DNA of 19,083 bases, from positions 1 through 19,083 of the forward strand of contig JARFQC010000077.1 of assembly GCA_029287965.1 (NCBI GenBank). The letters are read 5' to 3'. Shown piece by piece: positions 1 to 6,202 of this stretch. The DNA comes from Arenicellales bacterium. GTDB taxonomy: Bacteria > Pseudomonadota > Gammaproteobacteria > BMS3Bbin11. The translations under genes were made by a program, and so were the position numbers. Position 1 is the stretch's first letter; each line of letters starts with the position of its first letter. The notes below the pieces were generated by a model. The model made no database searches. It saw only the letters and a program-made list of their open reading frames with translations, and had not been told where the DNA came from.

Positions 1-346
1 TGCTGTGCATGGCCAGCCTGAGAATCTGCAGGGTATTCTTGCGGGTGCTGCCCGGCGGGCACTGGGAGAGGAACCTGATGGCCCATGCCCATAACTGCGG
101 ATCGGCTTTCAGGCGGATCAGCAGCGGTGCATCTTCCCGACCCAGCCATTTCAAGACCTGCAGCGGCGCACCGGGATTGGCCCAGGGTTCGGAACCGCTC
201 ATCGAGACCTGACCGCCATTGGCAAAGCTCGTTTCCATCGCCACATCCGGTTGCCGGTCCAGCACCGTTACCCGGTAGCCTTTCCTGGCCAGGAACCATG
301 CAGTAGTAACACCGATTACGCCGGCACCGGCAACAAGTACATTCAT
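1..346 (-). CDS. dadA: D-amino acid dehydrogenase small subunit, N-terminal part (cut by window edge)
   Basis: About 115 N-terminal residues are present; the stop lies beyond base 1. DadA is a membrane-associated FAD enzyme that oxidatively deaminates D-amino acids (typically D-alanine) to 2-oxo acids and passes electrons to the respiratory chain. The protein opens with MNVLVAGAGVIGV, a Rossmann FAD-binding GxGxxG motif at residues 7-12, followed by an acidic residue at the end of the second strand (VTVLDR). The stretches ETSFANGGQVS and EPWANPGAPLQVLKWL correspond closely to E. coli DadA (ETSAANAGQIS, APWAAPGVPLKAIKWM, from memory). The ATG at 344-346 fits the family start. It is the last visible gene of the leuA operon, 13 bp after the rimI stop, without a strong Shine-Dalgarno. 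The FAD fold is certain; DadA rather than another DAO-family oxidoreductase is very likely. Confidence 0.88.
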   Translation of the reverse strand, partial: MNVLVAGAGVIGVTTAWFLARKGYRVTVLDRQPDVAMETSFANGGQVSMSGSEPWANPGAPLQVLKWLGREDAPLLIRLKADPQLWAWAIRFLSQCPPGSTRKNTLQILRLAMHS

Positions 347-359
347 GTTCTGTGTGATG

Positions 360-833
360 TCAGTTATCGAAGAGGGTATTGAATTCGTACGCGAGCACAA
401 TGGCATCTTCGCGACCGTCATGATCAGGATAGTAACCCTTGCGAACGCCGACTTCGTTGAAGCCGAGCTGGTGATATAACCTGAAAGCACCGTCATTGCT
501 GCTGCGCACTTCAAGAAAGGCTGTACGCATATTCAAGCGCCGGGCAAGATCCAGCATGAACTCGACCAACTGCCTGCCGATACCCTGCATGCGGCTGGAT
601 TCGGCAACACAGATATTAAGCAGGTGACATTCGTCTACGCCCATTTGCATGACGGCGTAGGCAACGATCTCGTTGCCTTGCATGTAAACGTGACAATGAT
701 AGTGATTTCGTATGCAGTCCTGGAATATGCCTTCCGTCCAGGGAAAGTCATAGGATGCTGTCTCAATTCGCATTACAACCGGTATATCCTCGGCCAGCAT
801 GGGGCGCAGTTGTTCCTTCAGGACGGAGGACAT
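360..833 (-). CDS. rimI: Ribosomal protein S18 alanine N-acetyltransferase RimI
   Basis: This is a 157-residue GNAT-fold acetyltransferase. RimI acetylates the N-terminal alanine of ribosomal protein S18 in the cytoplasm, using acetyl-CoA. The acetyl-CoA pyrophosphate loop (motif A, R/Q-x-x-G-x-G/A) is seen as RMQGIGRQLVEFML, preceded by the strand HLLNICVAESS. The C-terminal part has LEVRSSNDGAFRLYHQLGFNEVGVRKGYY, typical of RimI (N..A..LY...GF...G.R..YY). The reading frame is open to 983, but the ATG at 831-833 is preferred: it gives the family's usual length (about 150 residues) and lies 2 bp after the glycosylase stop, whereas upstream starts would overlap that gene by about 150 bp. No strong ribosome-binding site is visible, so translational coupling to the upstream gene is likely. 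In E. coli rimI follows holD; here the upstream neighbour is a glycosylase with a HolD-like N-terminus. Confidence 0.93.
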   Translation of the reverse strand: MSSVLKEQLRPMLAEDIPVVMRIETASYDFPWTEGIFQDCIRNHYHCHVYMQGNEIVAYAVMQMGVDECHLLNICVAESSRMQGIGRQLVEFMLDLARRLNMRTAFLEVRSSNDGAFRLYHQLGFNEVGVRKGYYPDHDGREDAIVLAYEFNTLFDN

Positions 834-835
834 GG

Positions 836-1525
836 TCAGTTTACTAGCTGTCTGACCTTGCAAAGGTCCTGCCAGGCCCGGGCCTTGTTCTCTGGATTGC
901 GCAGCAAACTGGCCGGATGATAGGTGACGACGAGCGGAATATCGCTGCCAGGCAGAGTATTGTCCGCTTCTCGCATACGCCATACCGGTGCATCCGTGTC
1001 CAGAAGCCGGTGTGCAGCAAACCGGCCCAGGGCCAGAATGAGCCTGGGCCGGACATGCGCGATCTGTTGATCCAGGTAGGATGCACAGGCTTCAATCTGC
1101 TCTGCTTCCGGATCATTGTTGTGCGGAGGCCGGCACTTGAGAACGTTGCAGATAAACACCTTGTCGCGATCCAGCCCGATGGAAAACAACATGGCGTCTA
1201 GCAGCTGGCCTGCACGGCCGACGAAGGGTTCACCCTGCCGGTCTTCCTCTGCACCCGGGGCCTCCCCGATCAGCATGATGTCGGCCGCGGGATTGCCGAC
1301 CCCGAAGACGGTCCGGGTACGCGTGGCAGACAAGGCGCAGCGCTGGCAGTTGCTTACTTCAGCCTGCAGGGATTGCCAGTCCGGTGCAGCTGACCCGGTA
1401 GCCACACCGGGCACCTGCTCCGACACGGGCTCGGCTACCGGATCCGGTGCATCCTGCGCGATCCATACGTCGATGCCCATGTCCTGCAGGAGCAGCGCCT
1501 GCCTGTGTGAGATACCCGTCGACAT
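836..1525 (-). CDS. Family 4 (Fe-S) uracil-DNA glycosylase with a HolD-like N-terminal peptide
   Basis: This 229-residue protein is expected to remove uracil from DNA, starting base-excision repair. The core from about residue 50 has the family 4 hallmarks: four cysteines for a 4Fe-4S cluster (C60 and C63 in NCQRC, C131 in VLKCRPP, C147 in EACASYL), the active-site motif GEAPGAEED at 87-95, the loop GEPFVGRAGQLLD, and motif HPASLLRNP at 203-211. Residues 1-49 are not part of the usual core. Residues 8-21, RQALLLQDMGIDVW, resemble residues 4-17 of E. coli HolD (RRDWQLQQLGITQW, from memory): six identities of 14 plus L/M at one position. Residues 22-48 form a low-complexity acidic/Pro/Ala linker. 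The gene lies 4 bp after leuA and 2 bp before rimI, so it is co-transcribed with both. The glycosylase identity is secure; the clamp-loader-binding role of the N-terminus is inference. Confidence 0.93.
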   Translation of the reverse strand: MSTGISHRQALLLQDMGIDVWIAQDAPDPVAEPVSEQVPGVATGSAAPDWQSLQAEVSNCQRCALSATRTRTVFGVGNPAADIMLIGEAPGAEEDRQGEPFVGRAGQLLDAMLFSIGLDRDKVFICNVLKCRPPHNNDPEAEQIEACASYLDQQIAHVRPRLILALGRFAAHRLLDTDAPVWRMREADNTLPGSDIPLVVTYHPASLLRNPENKARAWQDLCKVRQLVN

Positions 1526-1529
1526 GCAA

Positions 1530-3080
1530 TCAGATGGGTTGCTGCGTCACCTGTGGATGGGCACGCCGCAAATCGACCGACATCCGTTCAAGCGCGTTCA
1601 GATAAGCCTTTGCTGAAGCGATGACGATATCGGTATCGGCGCCATTGCCGTTTACGATTCTGCCATCTTTCTCAAGGCGTACTGTCACTTCACCCTGGGA
1701 ATCGGTGCCGGTCGTGATGTTGTTCACTGAGTAGAGCAACAGGTTGCAGCCGCTGTCGACGATGGCATCTATGGCGCGGAAAGCCGCATCGACCGGCCCG
1801 CCGCCAGTCATGCTGGCATGCATATCTACCCCGTCGACACTCAAGGTCACATCCGCGGAGGGCGTTTCCCCGGTTTCCGAACAGACCTTGAGCGTGACCA
1901 GTTTGAGTTTTTCAGTCGCCTGTTCAAGACTTTCCTCGGTGACCAGGGCCTGCAGATCCTCGTCGAAAATCTCGTGCTTCTTGTCAGCCAGCTCTTTGAA
2001 ACGGGCGAAAGCTGAATTCAGTGCGGTCTCCGATTCGAGCTGTATATCGAGTTCGGCCAGACGGGTACGGAATGCATTGCGCCCGGAGTGCTTGCCGAGC
2101 ACCATGCGGTTGTGTGACCAGCCGACGTCCTCGGCACGCATGATTTCGTATGTCTCGCGTTTCTTGATCACGCCGTCCTGGTGGATGCCGGATTCATGGG
2201 CGAAGGCATTGGCACCGACGACGGCCTTGTTCGGCTGCACGGCGAAACCGGTGATATTGGAAACCAGCCGGCTGGTCGGCACGATCTGCGTCGTGTCGAT
2301 ACGCGTATCGCAGTTGAACAGGTCCTGCCGCGTACGCACCGCCATGACGACTTCCTCCAGCGCGGCATTGCCGGCTCTTTCACCAAGGCCGTTGATCGTG
2401 CATTCGACCTGGCGCGCCCCGTTGAGGACGGCTGAAAGCGAATTGGCCACTGCCATGCCCAGATCATTGTGACAATGCACGGAAAAGATGGCCTTGTCGG
2501 CATTGGGTATGCGTTCGAGCAAGGTAGCAATCAAACCGCCAAACTGCCCGGGCAGATTGTAGCCAACGGTATCCGGAATATTGATCGTGCCTGCACCGGC
2601 GTCAATGACGGCCTCGATGACCCGGCAGAGAAAGTCCGGGTCAGAACGTCCTGCATCTTCGGGTGAGAACTCAACGTCGTCGGTAAACTCCCGGGCCAGC
2701 TTGACTGCCCATACGGCACGCTCGAGCACTTCGTCAGGGCTCATGCGCAGTTTTTCCTGCATGTGGATCGGTGACGTGGCGATAAAGGTATGAATCCTGC
2801 TCATGGCAGCCGGCTTGATGGCATTGGCGACCGCCTTGATGTCTCCTTCTATGGCCCTTGCCAGTCCACAGACACGGCTTTCGCTGACGGCCTCGGCAAC
2901 GGCCCTGACGCTGTCGAAATCGCCCTGGCTGGCGGCAGGAAATCCTGCCTCGATGACATCGACGCGCAGACGTTCCAGGTTACGTGCGATACGCACCTTT
3001 TCGTCCCGGGTCATCGAAGCGCCCGGGCTCTGTTCGCCGTCGCGCAATGTGGTATCAAATATGATTAATGAGTCGCTCAT
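1530..3080 (-). CDS. leuA: 2-isopropylmalate synthase
   Basis: LeuA condenses 2-oxoisovalerate with acetyl-CoA to give 2-isopropylmalate, the committed step of leucine synthesis, in the cytoplasm. The 516-residue length matches the short bacterial class (E. coli about 523). The TIM barrel carries signature 1, TTLRDGEQSPGASM (residues 10-23, with R13 and metal ligand D14), and signature 2, VHCHNDLGMAVANS (201-214, with metal ligands H202 and H204). NGLGERAGNA follows at 230-239. The linker contains HESGIHQDG and GKHSGRNAF. The last 120 or so residues (LVTLKVCSETG onward) match the C-terminal leucine-feedback domain. An AGGAC ribosome-binding site (3087-3091) sits 6 nt before the ATG. It is the first gene of a tight operon with the glycosylase, rimI and dadA. 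A structured leader lies upstream. As I recall, pssA next to leuA is a recurrent arrangement in proteobacteria. Confidence 0.97.
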   Translation of the reverse strand: MSDSLIIFDTTLRDGEQSPGASMTRDEKVRIARNLERLRVDVIEAGFPAASQGDFDSVRAVAEAVSESRVCGLARAIEGDIKAVANAIKPAAMSRIHTFIATSPIHMQEKLRMSPDEVLERAVWAVKLAREFTDDVEFSPEDAGRSDPDFLCRVIEAVIDAGAGTINIPDTVGYNLPGQFGGLIATLLERIPNADKAIFSVHCHNDLGMAVANSLSAVLNGARQVECTINGLGERAGNAALEEVVMAVRTRQDLFNCDTRIDTTQIVPTSRLVSNITGFAVQPNKAVVGANAFAHESGIHQDGVIKKRETYEIMRAEDVGWSHNRMVLGKHSGRNAFRTRLAELDIQLESETALNSAFARFKELADKKHEIFDEDLQALVTEESLEQATEKLKLVTLKVCSETGETPSADVTLSVDGVDMHASMTGGGPVDAAFRAIDAIVDSGCNLLLYSVNNITTGTDSQGEVTVRLEKDGRIVNGNGADTDIVIASAKAYLNALERMSVDLRRAHPQVTQQPI

Positions 3081-3086
3081 GCTGTT

Positions 3087-3091
3087 GTCCT
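3087..3091 (-). promoter_or_regulatory. leuA ribosome-binding site
   Basis: AGGAC on the minus strand, 6 nt from the ATG. It is clearer than the initiation sites of most other genes in the window. The 6 nt between it and the ATG (AACAGC) repeat the arm of the upstream hairpin and may be sequestered by alternative pairing. Confidence 0.65.
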
Positions 3092-3103
3092 GTATAGCAT
3101 AGG

Positions 3104-3170
3104 GGGCTGTTGCGGGATAGTGGCAGAAAGCTGCAAACAGCCCGATTGTATTCTATCCGCTGATGCGGAT
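3104..3170 (-). promoter_or_regulatory. Structured leader RNA of leuA with competing stem-loops
   Basis: Hairpin 1 is a perfect 6-bp stem with a 4-nt loop (3155-3160 with 3165-3170; AUCCGC/GCGGAU in the transcript). Hairpin 2 is a perfect 8-bp stem (GGGCUGUU from 3136-3143 with AACAGCCC from 3104-3111) whose loop contains a nested 4-bp stem (3123-3126 with 3131-3134). Two alternatives exist. GCGGAUAG (3153-3160) can pair with CUAUCCCGC (3112-3120) with one bulged base, disrupting hairpin 1. GCUGUU of hairpin 2 can instead pair with AACAGC at 3081-3086, immediately before the leuA ATG. No U-run follows either hairpin, so classic terminator-type attenuation is not supported; control of translation initiation is more plausible. 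Confidence 0.4.
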
Positions 3171-3204
3171 ACGGGTGTTCAGGAGTTTATTTTGTGGAAG
3201 AGTA

Positions 3205-3327
3205 TTATGCGCCGCGCAAGCGCAGCAGAAGAGCGAATGAAGACAGGGCAAAGCAGGCATGTCCGTAGGTGGCAGCAGATGCTGCGACCGGAGCTTGCGT
3301 GGTTAATTTATAGCTTTCCCGTTTCAT
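3205..3327 (-). CDS. Possible leucine-rich leader peptide of leuA (40 codons)
   Basis: An ATG at 3325-3327 opens a 40-codon frame ending in TAA at 3205-3207. Its C-terminus reads ALSSFALLLRLRGA, with five Leu codons (CTG, CTT, CTG, CTG, TTG) among the last 13 sense codons. Leucine-codon clusters in short ORFs upstream of leu operons are the hallmark of leader-peptide attenuation. Here the ORF lies 3-4 nt from the predicted transcript start, so it would be translated leaderless or nearly so, and it has no Shine-Dalgarno. The ORF is longer than typical leaders (about 28 codons in E. coli leuL), and Ala is also abundant. Whether it is translated is uncertain; chance is a real alternative. Confidence 0.35.
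   Translation of the reverse strand: MKRESYKLTTQAPVAASAATYGHACFALSSFALLLRLRGA
3208..3224 (-). repeat. GC-rich inverted repeat at the end of the leader ORF
   Basis: In the transcript, UGCGC with GCGCA (3220-3224 with 3208-3212), plus one flanking G-U pair, can form a stem of about 6 bp around a 5-nt loop. It covers the last codons of the leucine-rich ORF, where a stalled ribosome would melt it. It is followed by UAAUACUCUU, which is not a convincing terminator tract. Confidence 0.35.
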
Positions 3328-3335
3328 GGCTATTG

Positions 3336-3364
3336 TTTATACCTGTACCCGCATCGAACTTCAA
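3336..3364 (-). promoter_or_regulatory. Candidate sigma70 promoter for the leuA leader transcript
   Basis: On the minus strand the -35 box TTGAAG (3359-3364) and the -10 box TATAAA (3336-3341) are separated by exactly 17 bp. They match the consensus at 4 of 6 and 5 of 6 positions. Transcription should start near 3328-3331, giving a leader of about 250 nt before leuA. This is the best promoter-like sequence I found in the window. It rests on sequence match only. Confidence 0.55.
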
Positions 3365-3387
3365 CAGGTGAATCCCCGTATTGTGTA

Positions 3388-4125
3388 TCAGCTTTCCCCG
3401 TTGCTGCTGCCTGCTGAGGTCTTTTTCCTGTGCAGCAGCCAGAGCACCGGACCTGACAAGGTATACAGCATAAAGCCGGCGAACAGCACTCGCGGCGGAT
3501 CGTAGACCACGACGACCAGAACCGTCACGATACCGAGCAGTACGACGAATGGCACGTGTCCACGCAGATCAAAGTCCTTGAAACTGCGAAATGGCACATT
3601 GCTGACCATCAGTACTGCGGCCAGCAGGGTCATCAGCAGTACCACGACACGAAAATCAGTACTCGGAAACCCGTAATCGTTGATTACCCAGATAAAAGAA
3701 GCGAGCAATGCGGCCGCAGACGGGCTGGGCAGTCCCTGGAAGCAGCGTTTGTCGAGTGAGGCATGCGTATTGAAGCGTGCCAGCCGCAGGGCTGCTGCGG
3801 CGACGTAGACGAAGGCCACCAGCCAGCCAAGCTTGCCCATGGAATAAAGCGCCCATTCGTAGACAACCAGCGCCGGTGCCAGTCCGAATGAGATCATGTC
3901 GGACAGGCTGTCGTACTCGACGCCGAATTCACTGGTTGTGTTCGTCAGCCTGGCAACACGACCATCCAGTCCATCGAGCACCATGGCTACAAAGATCAGC
4001 ACCGCAGCCAGCTCGAACCTGTCGTTGGTCGCCTGGATAATGGCGGAAAACCCTGCGAACAGGGCGCCGGTGGTGAAGAGGTTGGGCAGGATATAAATGC
4101 CCTTGCGTACTGACTTGTCGGTCAT
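3388..4125 (-). CDS. pssA: CDP-diacylglycerol-serine O-phosphatidyltransferase (type II)
   Basis: This 245-residue integral membrane enzyme transfers phosphatidyl from CDP-diacylglycerol to L-serine, making phosphatidylserine, the precursor of phosphatidylethanolamine. The CDP-alcohol phosphatidyltransferase signature D-G-x2-A-R-x8-G-x3-D-x3-D is complete: D54, G55, A58, R59, G68, D72, D76 (DGLDGRVARL through EYDSLSD). The N-terminal YILPNLFTTGALFAGF and about seven further hydrophobic segments fit the family. This is the Bacillus-like type, unrelated to the phospholipase D-like PssA of E. coli. The start has GCGGA upstream (spacing about 8). It sits 56 bp after ligA on the same strand, so it may be read from the smc-zipA-ligA transcript or from its own promoter, which I could not identify. 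The C-terminal tail KKTSAGSSNGES is polar and probably disordered. Confidence 0.95.
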   Translation of the reverse strand: MTDKSVRKGIYILPNLFTTGALFAGFSAIIQATNDRFELAAVLIFVAMVLDGLDGRVARLTNTTSEFGVEYDSLSDMISFGLAPALVVYEWALYSMGKLGWLVAFVYVAAAALRLARFNTHASLDKRCFQGLPSPSAAALLASFIWVINDYGFPSTDFRVVVLLMTLLAAVLMVSNVPFRSFKDFDLRGHVPFVVLLGIVTVLVVVVYDPPRVLFAGFMLYTLSGPVLWLLHRKKTSAGSSNGES

Positions 4126-4181
4126 GTTAGATTCCGCTGATGCGTAGTACCATGATTATAGTCTACCTTGCGGGAACTGGC

Positions 4182-6197
4182 CTATTCATCGCCCAGCAAG
4201 GTCTGCAGGCCCTGCTCATCCAGGACAGTGACACCAAGCTGCTCGGCCTTGTCGACCTTGGAGCCCGGCTTCTCACCGGCCACCAAATAATCCGTTTTCT
4301 TTGAAACACTACCGGTCACTTTTGCACCCCGTTCCTGCAACGCGGCTTTCGCATTACTGCGCGACATGCCGGACAGGGTTCCGGTTAACACGATGATCTT
4401 ACCCGCCAGCGGCAGGTCATCACGCCGGGCCTCTATCTGCGGCCAGTTCAAACCAGCTCCAACGAGCCTGGCGATAATCTCCCGGTTGTGCGCCTGGTCG
4501 AAGAACGTATGGATGTTGTCGGCTACGATCGGGCCGATGTCATCGACTATTTGCAGATCTTCCAGCGATGCGGATTCAATTCGGTCGAGCGTCCCAAAGT
4601 GCTGGGCAAGTGCTGCAGCCGTTGATTCACCGACCTGTGGAATACCCAGGGCAAACAAAAACCTCGGCAGCGTAGTCTCGCGACTGGCGTCAATGGCGTC
4701 GATGAGGTTACCGGCAGACTTGTCAGCCATGCGTTCCAGTTTAGCTACCTGCTCTTTACGCAGGCTATAGAGATCACCGACATCTTCGATCAGCCCTTCA
4801 TCGACCAGTATTTCTACCAGTCGATCACCCAGGCCTTCAATATCAAGCGCCTTGCGTGAGGCAAAATGCTTGATGCTCTCCTTGCGCTGGGCCTGGCAGA
4901 ATAATCCTCCCGAACAACGACCGATAGCGCCGCCGTCGTCAAATACGACCTCGGAATCGCACACCGGGCAGTGAGTCGGAAACGCATAGGCTGCGGCGTT
5001 ATCCGGCCGGCGTTGCTTGTAGACGCTGACTATTTCGGGAATGACATCCCCGGCACGTCGCACGATAACGCTGTCCCCTACTCTTACGTCCAGGCGTTCA
5101 ATCTCCGCCTTGTTGTGCAGCGTTGCATTGGTGACCGTGACACCACCGACAAAGACCGGCTCGAGGCGGGCAACGGGTGTAATGGCGCCGGTGCGGCCAA
5201 CCTGCACATCGATGGCATTCACCACGGTCATTTCCTCCTGCGGAGGAAACTTGTGCGCTATTGCCCAGCGTGGCGCACGCGATACGCTGCCCGCAGTTTG
5301 CTGCAGCTCAATACTGTTGACCTTGTATACGACACCATCTATGTCGTAAGGCAATGTATCGCGTCGCTGACCGATGTGTTCCTTGTAGGCGATACAGGCA
5401 TCAATGCCCATCGCCACATCAATATCGGGACAGGTTTTCAATCCCCAGTCGCGCAGCTGGGCCAGCCTTTCCGACTGGGTGGCTGCAAGTTCAACGCCCT
5501 CAACACGGCCGGCGGCATAAAAAAACATATCCAGCGGGCGCGCGGCGGTGATACGGGGATCAAGCTGGCGCAGGCTTCCCGCGGCGGCATTGCGCGGATT
5601 GGCGAAGGTCTTTTCACCCTTTTCCTTTTGTTTCTGATTGAGTGCATTAAAGCCTGCTTTGGGCATGAATATTTCACCGCGTACTTCGAGAATGCGCGGA
5701 CAGGCATCACCACGCAGCGTCAGCGGTATGCTGGCGATGGTCCTGACATTCTGCGTAACGTCTTCACCGGTAGTCCCGTCACCACGCGTAGCGGCCCGAA
5801 CCAGTTTTCCCTGCTCGTAAAGGATACTGATGGCCAGGCCGTCGAGCTTGGGCTCCACGTTGTACTCGATCTGATCGACTTCGAGCAGCTGCATCAGGCG
5901 TTGATCGAAGCTGCGCGCTTCGTCGTCATCCATTGCATTGGCCAGCGACAGCATCGGCACTTCATGGCTCACCGATGCAAAGCCAGACAACGGCACATCA
6001 CCAACGCGTGCAGTTGGAGAGTCCTGGGTTTTCAGTTCGGGGTATTGGGCTTCCAGTTCCTGCAGACGGCGGAACAGGCGGTCATACTCGGCATCCGGCA
6101 CAACCGGGTCGTCGAGGACATAATAACGGTAGTTATGTTCAGCGAGGCGGGCGTGCAGCCCGGATACTTCCTGCCTGGCTTGATCCGGCGTCGCCAT
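4182..6197 (-). CDS. ligA: NAD-dependent DNA ligase
   Basis: LigA seals nicks (Okazaki fragments, repair) using NAD+. At 671 residues it has the same length as E. coli LigA. The domains run in standard order: the NMN-binding Ia domain with HNYRYYVLDDPVVPDAEYD (about 21-39); the nucleotidyltransferase core with the adenylated lysine K117 in EPKLDGLAI, plus RGDGTTGEDVT, EVRGEIFM, DIDGVVYKV and AHKFPP; the OB fold; a zinc finger with C410, C413, C428 and C434; helix-hairpin-helix repeats; and a C-terminal BRCT domain from about residue 594 (GKIIVLTGTLSGMSR). The start is 5 bp after the zipA stop, with AGGCGA just upstream. It ends in TAG. The zipA-ligA pairing also occurs in E. coli. A 411-codon open frame on the opposite strand is a composition shadow. 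Confidence 0.98.
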   Translation of the reverse strand: MATPDQARQEVSGLHARLAEHNYRYYVLDDPVVPDAEYDRLFRRLQELEAQYPELKTQDSPTARVGDVPLSGFASVSHEVPMLSLANAMDDDEARSFDQRLMQLLEVDQIEYNVEPKLDGLAISILYEQGKLVRAATRGDGTTGEDVTQNVRTIASIPLTLRGDACPRILEVRGEIFMPKAGFNALNQKQKEKGEKTFANPRNAAAGSLRQLDPRITAARPLDMFFYAAGRVEGVELAATQSERLAQLRDWGLKTCPDIDVAMGIDACIAYKEHIGQRRDTLPYDIDGVVYKVNSIELQQTAGSVSRAPRWAIAHKFPPQEEMTVVNAIDVQVGRTGAITPVARLEPVFVGGVTVTNATLHNKAEIERLDVRVGDSVIVRRAGDVIPEIVSVYKQRRPDNAAAYAFPTHCPVCDSEVVFDDGGAIGRCSGGLFCQAQRKESIKHFASRKALDIEGLGDRLVEILVDEGLIEDVGDLYSLRKEQVAKLERMADKSAGNLIDAIDASRETTLPRFLFALGIPQVGESTAAALAQHFGTLDRIESASLEDLQIVDDIGPIVADNIHTFFDQAHNREIIARLVGAGLNWPQIEARRDDLPLAGKIIVLTGTLSGMSRSNAKAALQERGAKVTGSVSKKTDYLVAGEKPGSKVDKAEQLGVTVLDEQGLQTLLGDE

Positions 6198-6202
6198 GTC
6201 GC

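Larger units (their letters stand above)
3081..3387 (-). other. leuA 5' control region (307 bp between pssA and leuA)
   Basis: This non-coding gap holds a candidate sigma70 promoter (3336-3364), a leucine-rich small ORF starting almost at the predicted transcript 5' end, several inverted repeats and the leuA ribosome-binding site; each is listed separately. I see no convincing rho-independent terminator for pssA here, so read-through from pssA cannot be excluded. A second -10-like stretch, TAGAATACAAT on the minus strand (3145-3155), lacks a matching -35 box. A plus-strand open frame at 3120-3371 is not credible as a gene. Confidence 0.6.

Noticed and set aside
834..983. A longer RimI starting at 983
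   Set aside because: The extra 50 residues are a frame-shifted reading of the glycosylase C-terminus and are not part of the GNAT fold.
3145..3155. A second promoter-like stretch TAGAATACAAT close to leuA
   Set aside because: No acceptable -35 box lies 16-18 bp upstream; the pair at 3336-3364 is a better match.
3120..3371. A plus-strand 83-codon open frame in the pssA-leuA gap
   Set aside because: No ribosome-binding site, no recognisable features, and it overlaps the leuA promoter and leader on the other strand.
3155..4148. A 12-bp sequence (CGCATCAGCGGA, minus strand) shared by the upstream regions of leuA and pssA
   Set aside because: Several 12-bp coincidences are expected by chance in 19 kb; in the leuA copy it is part of a hairpin, in the pssA copy it is not.
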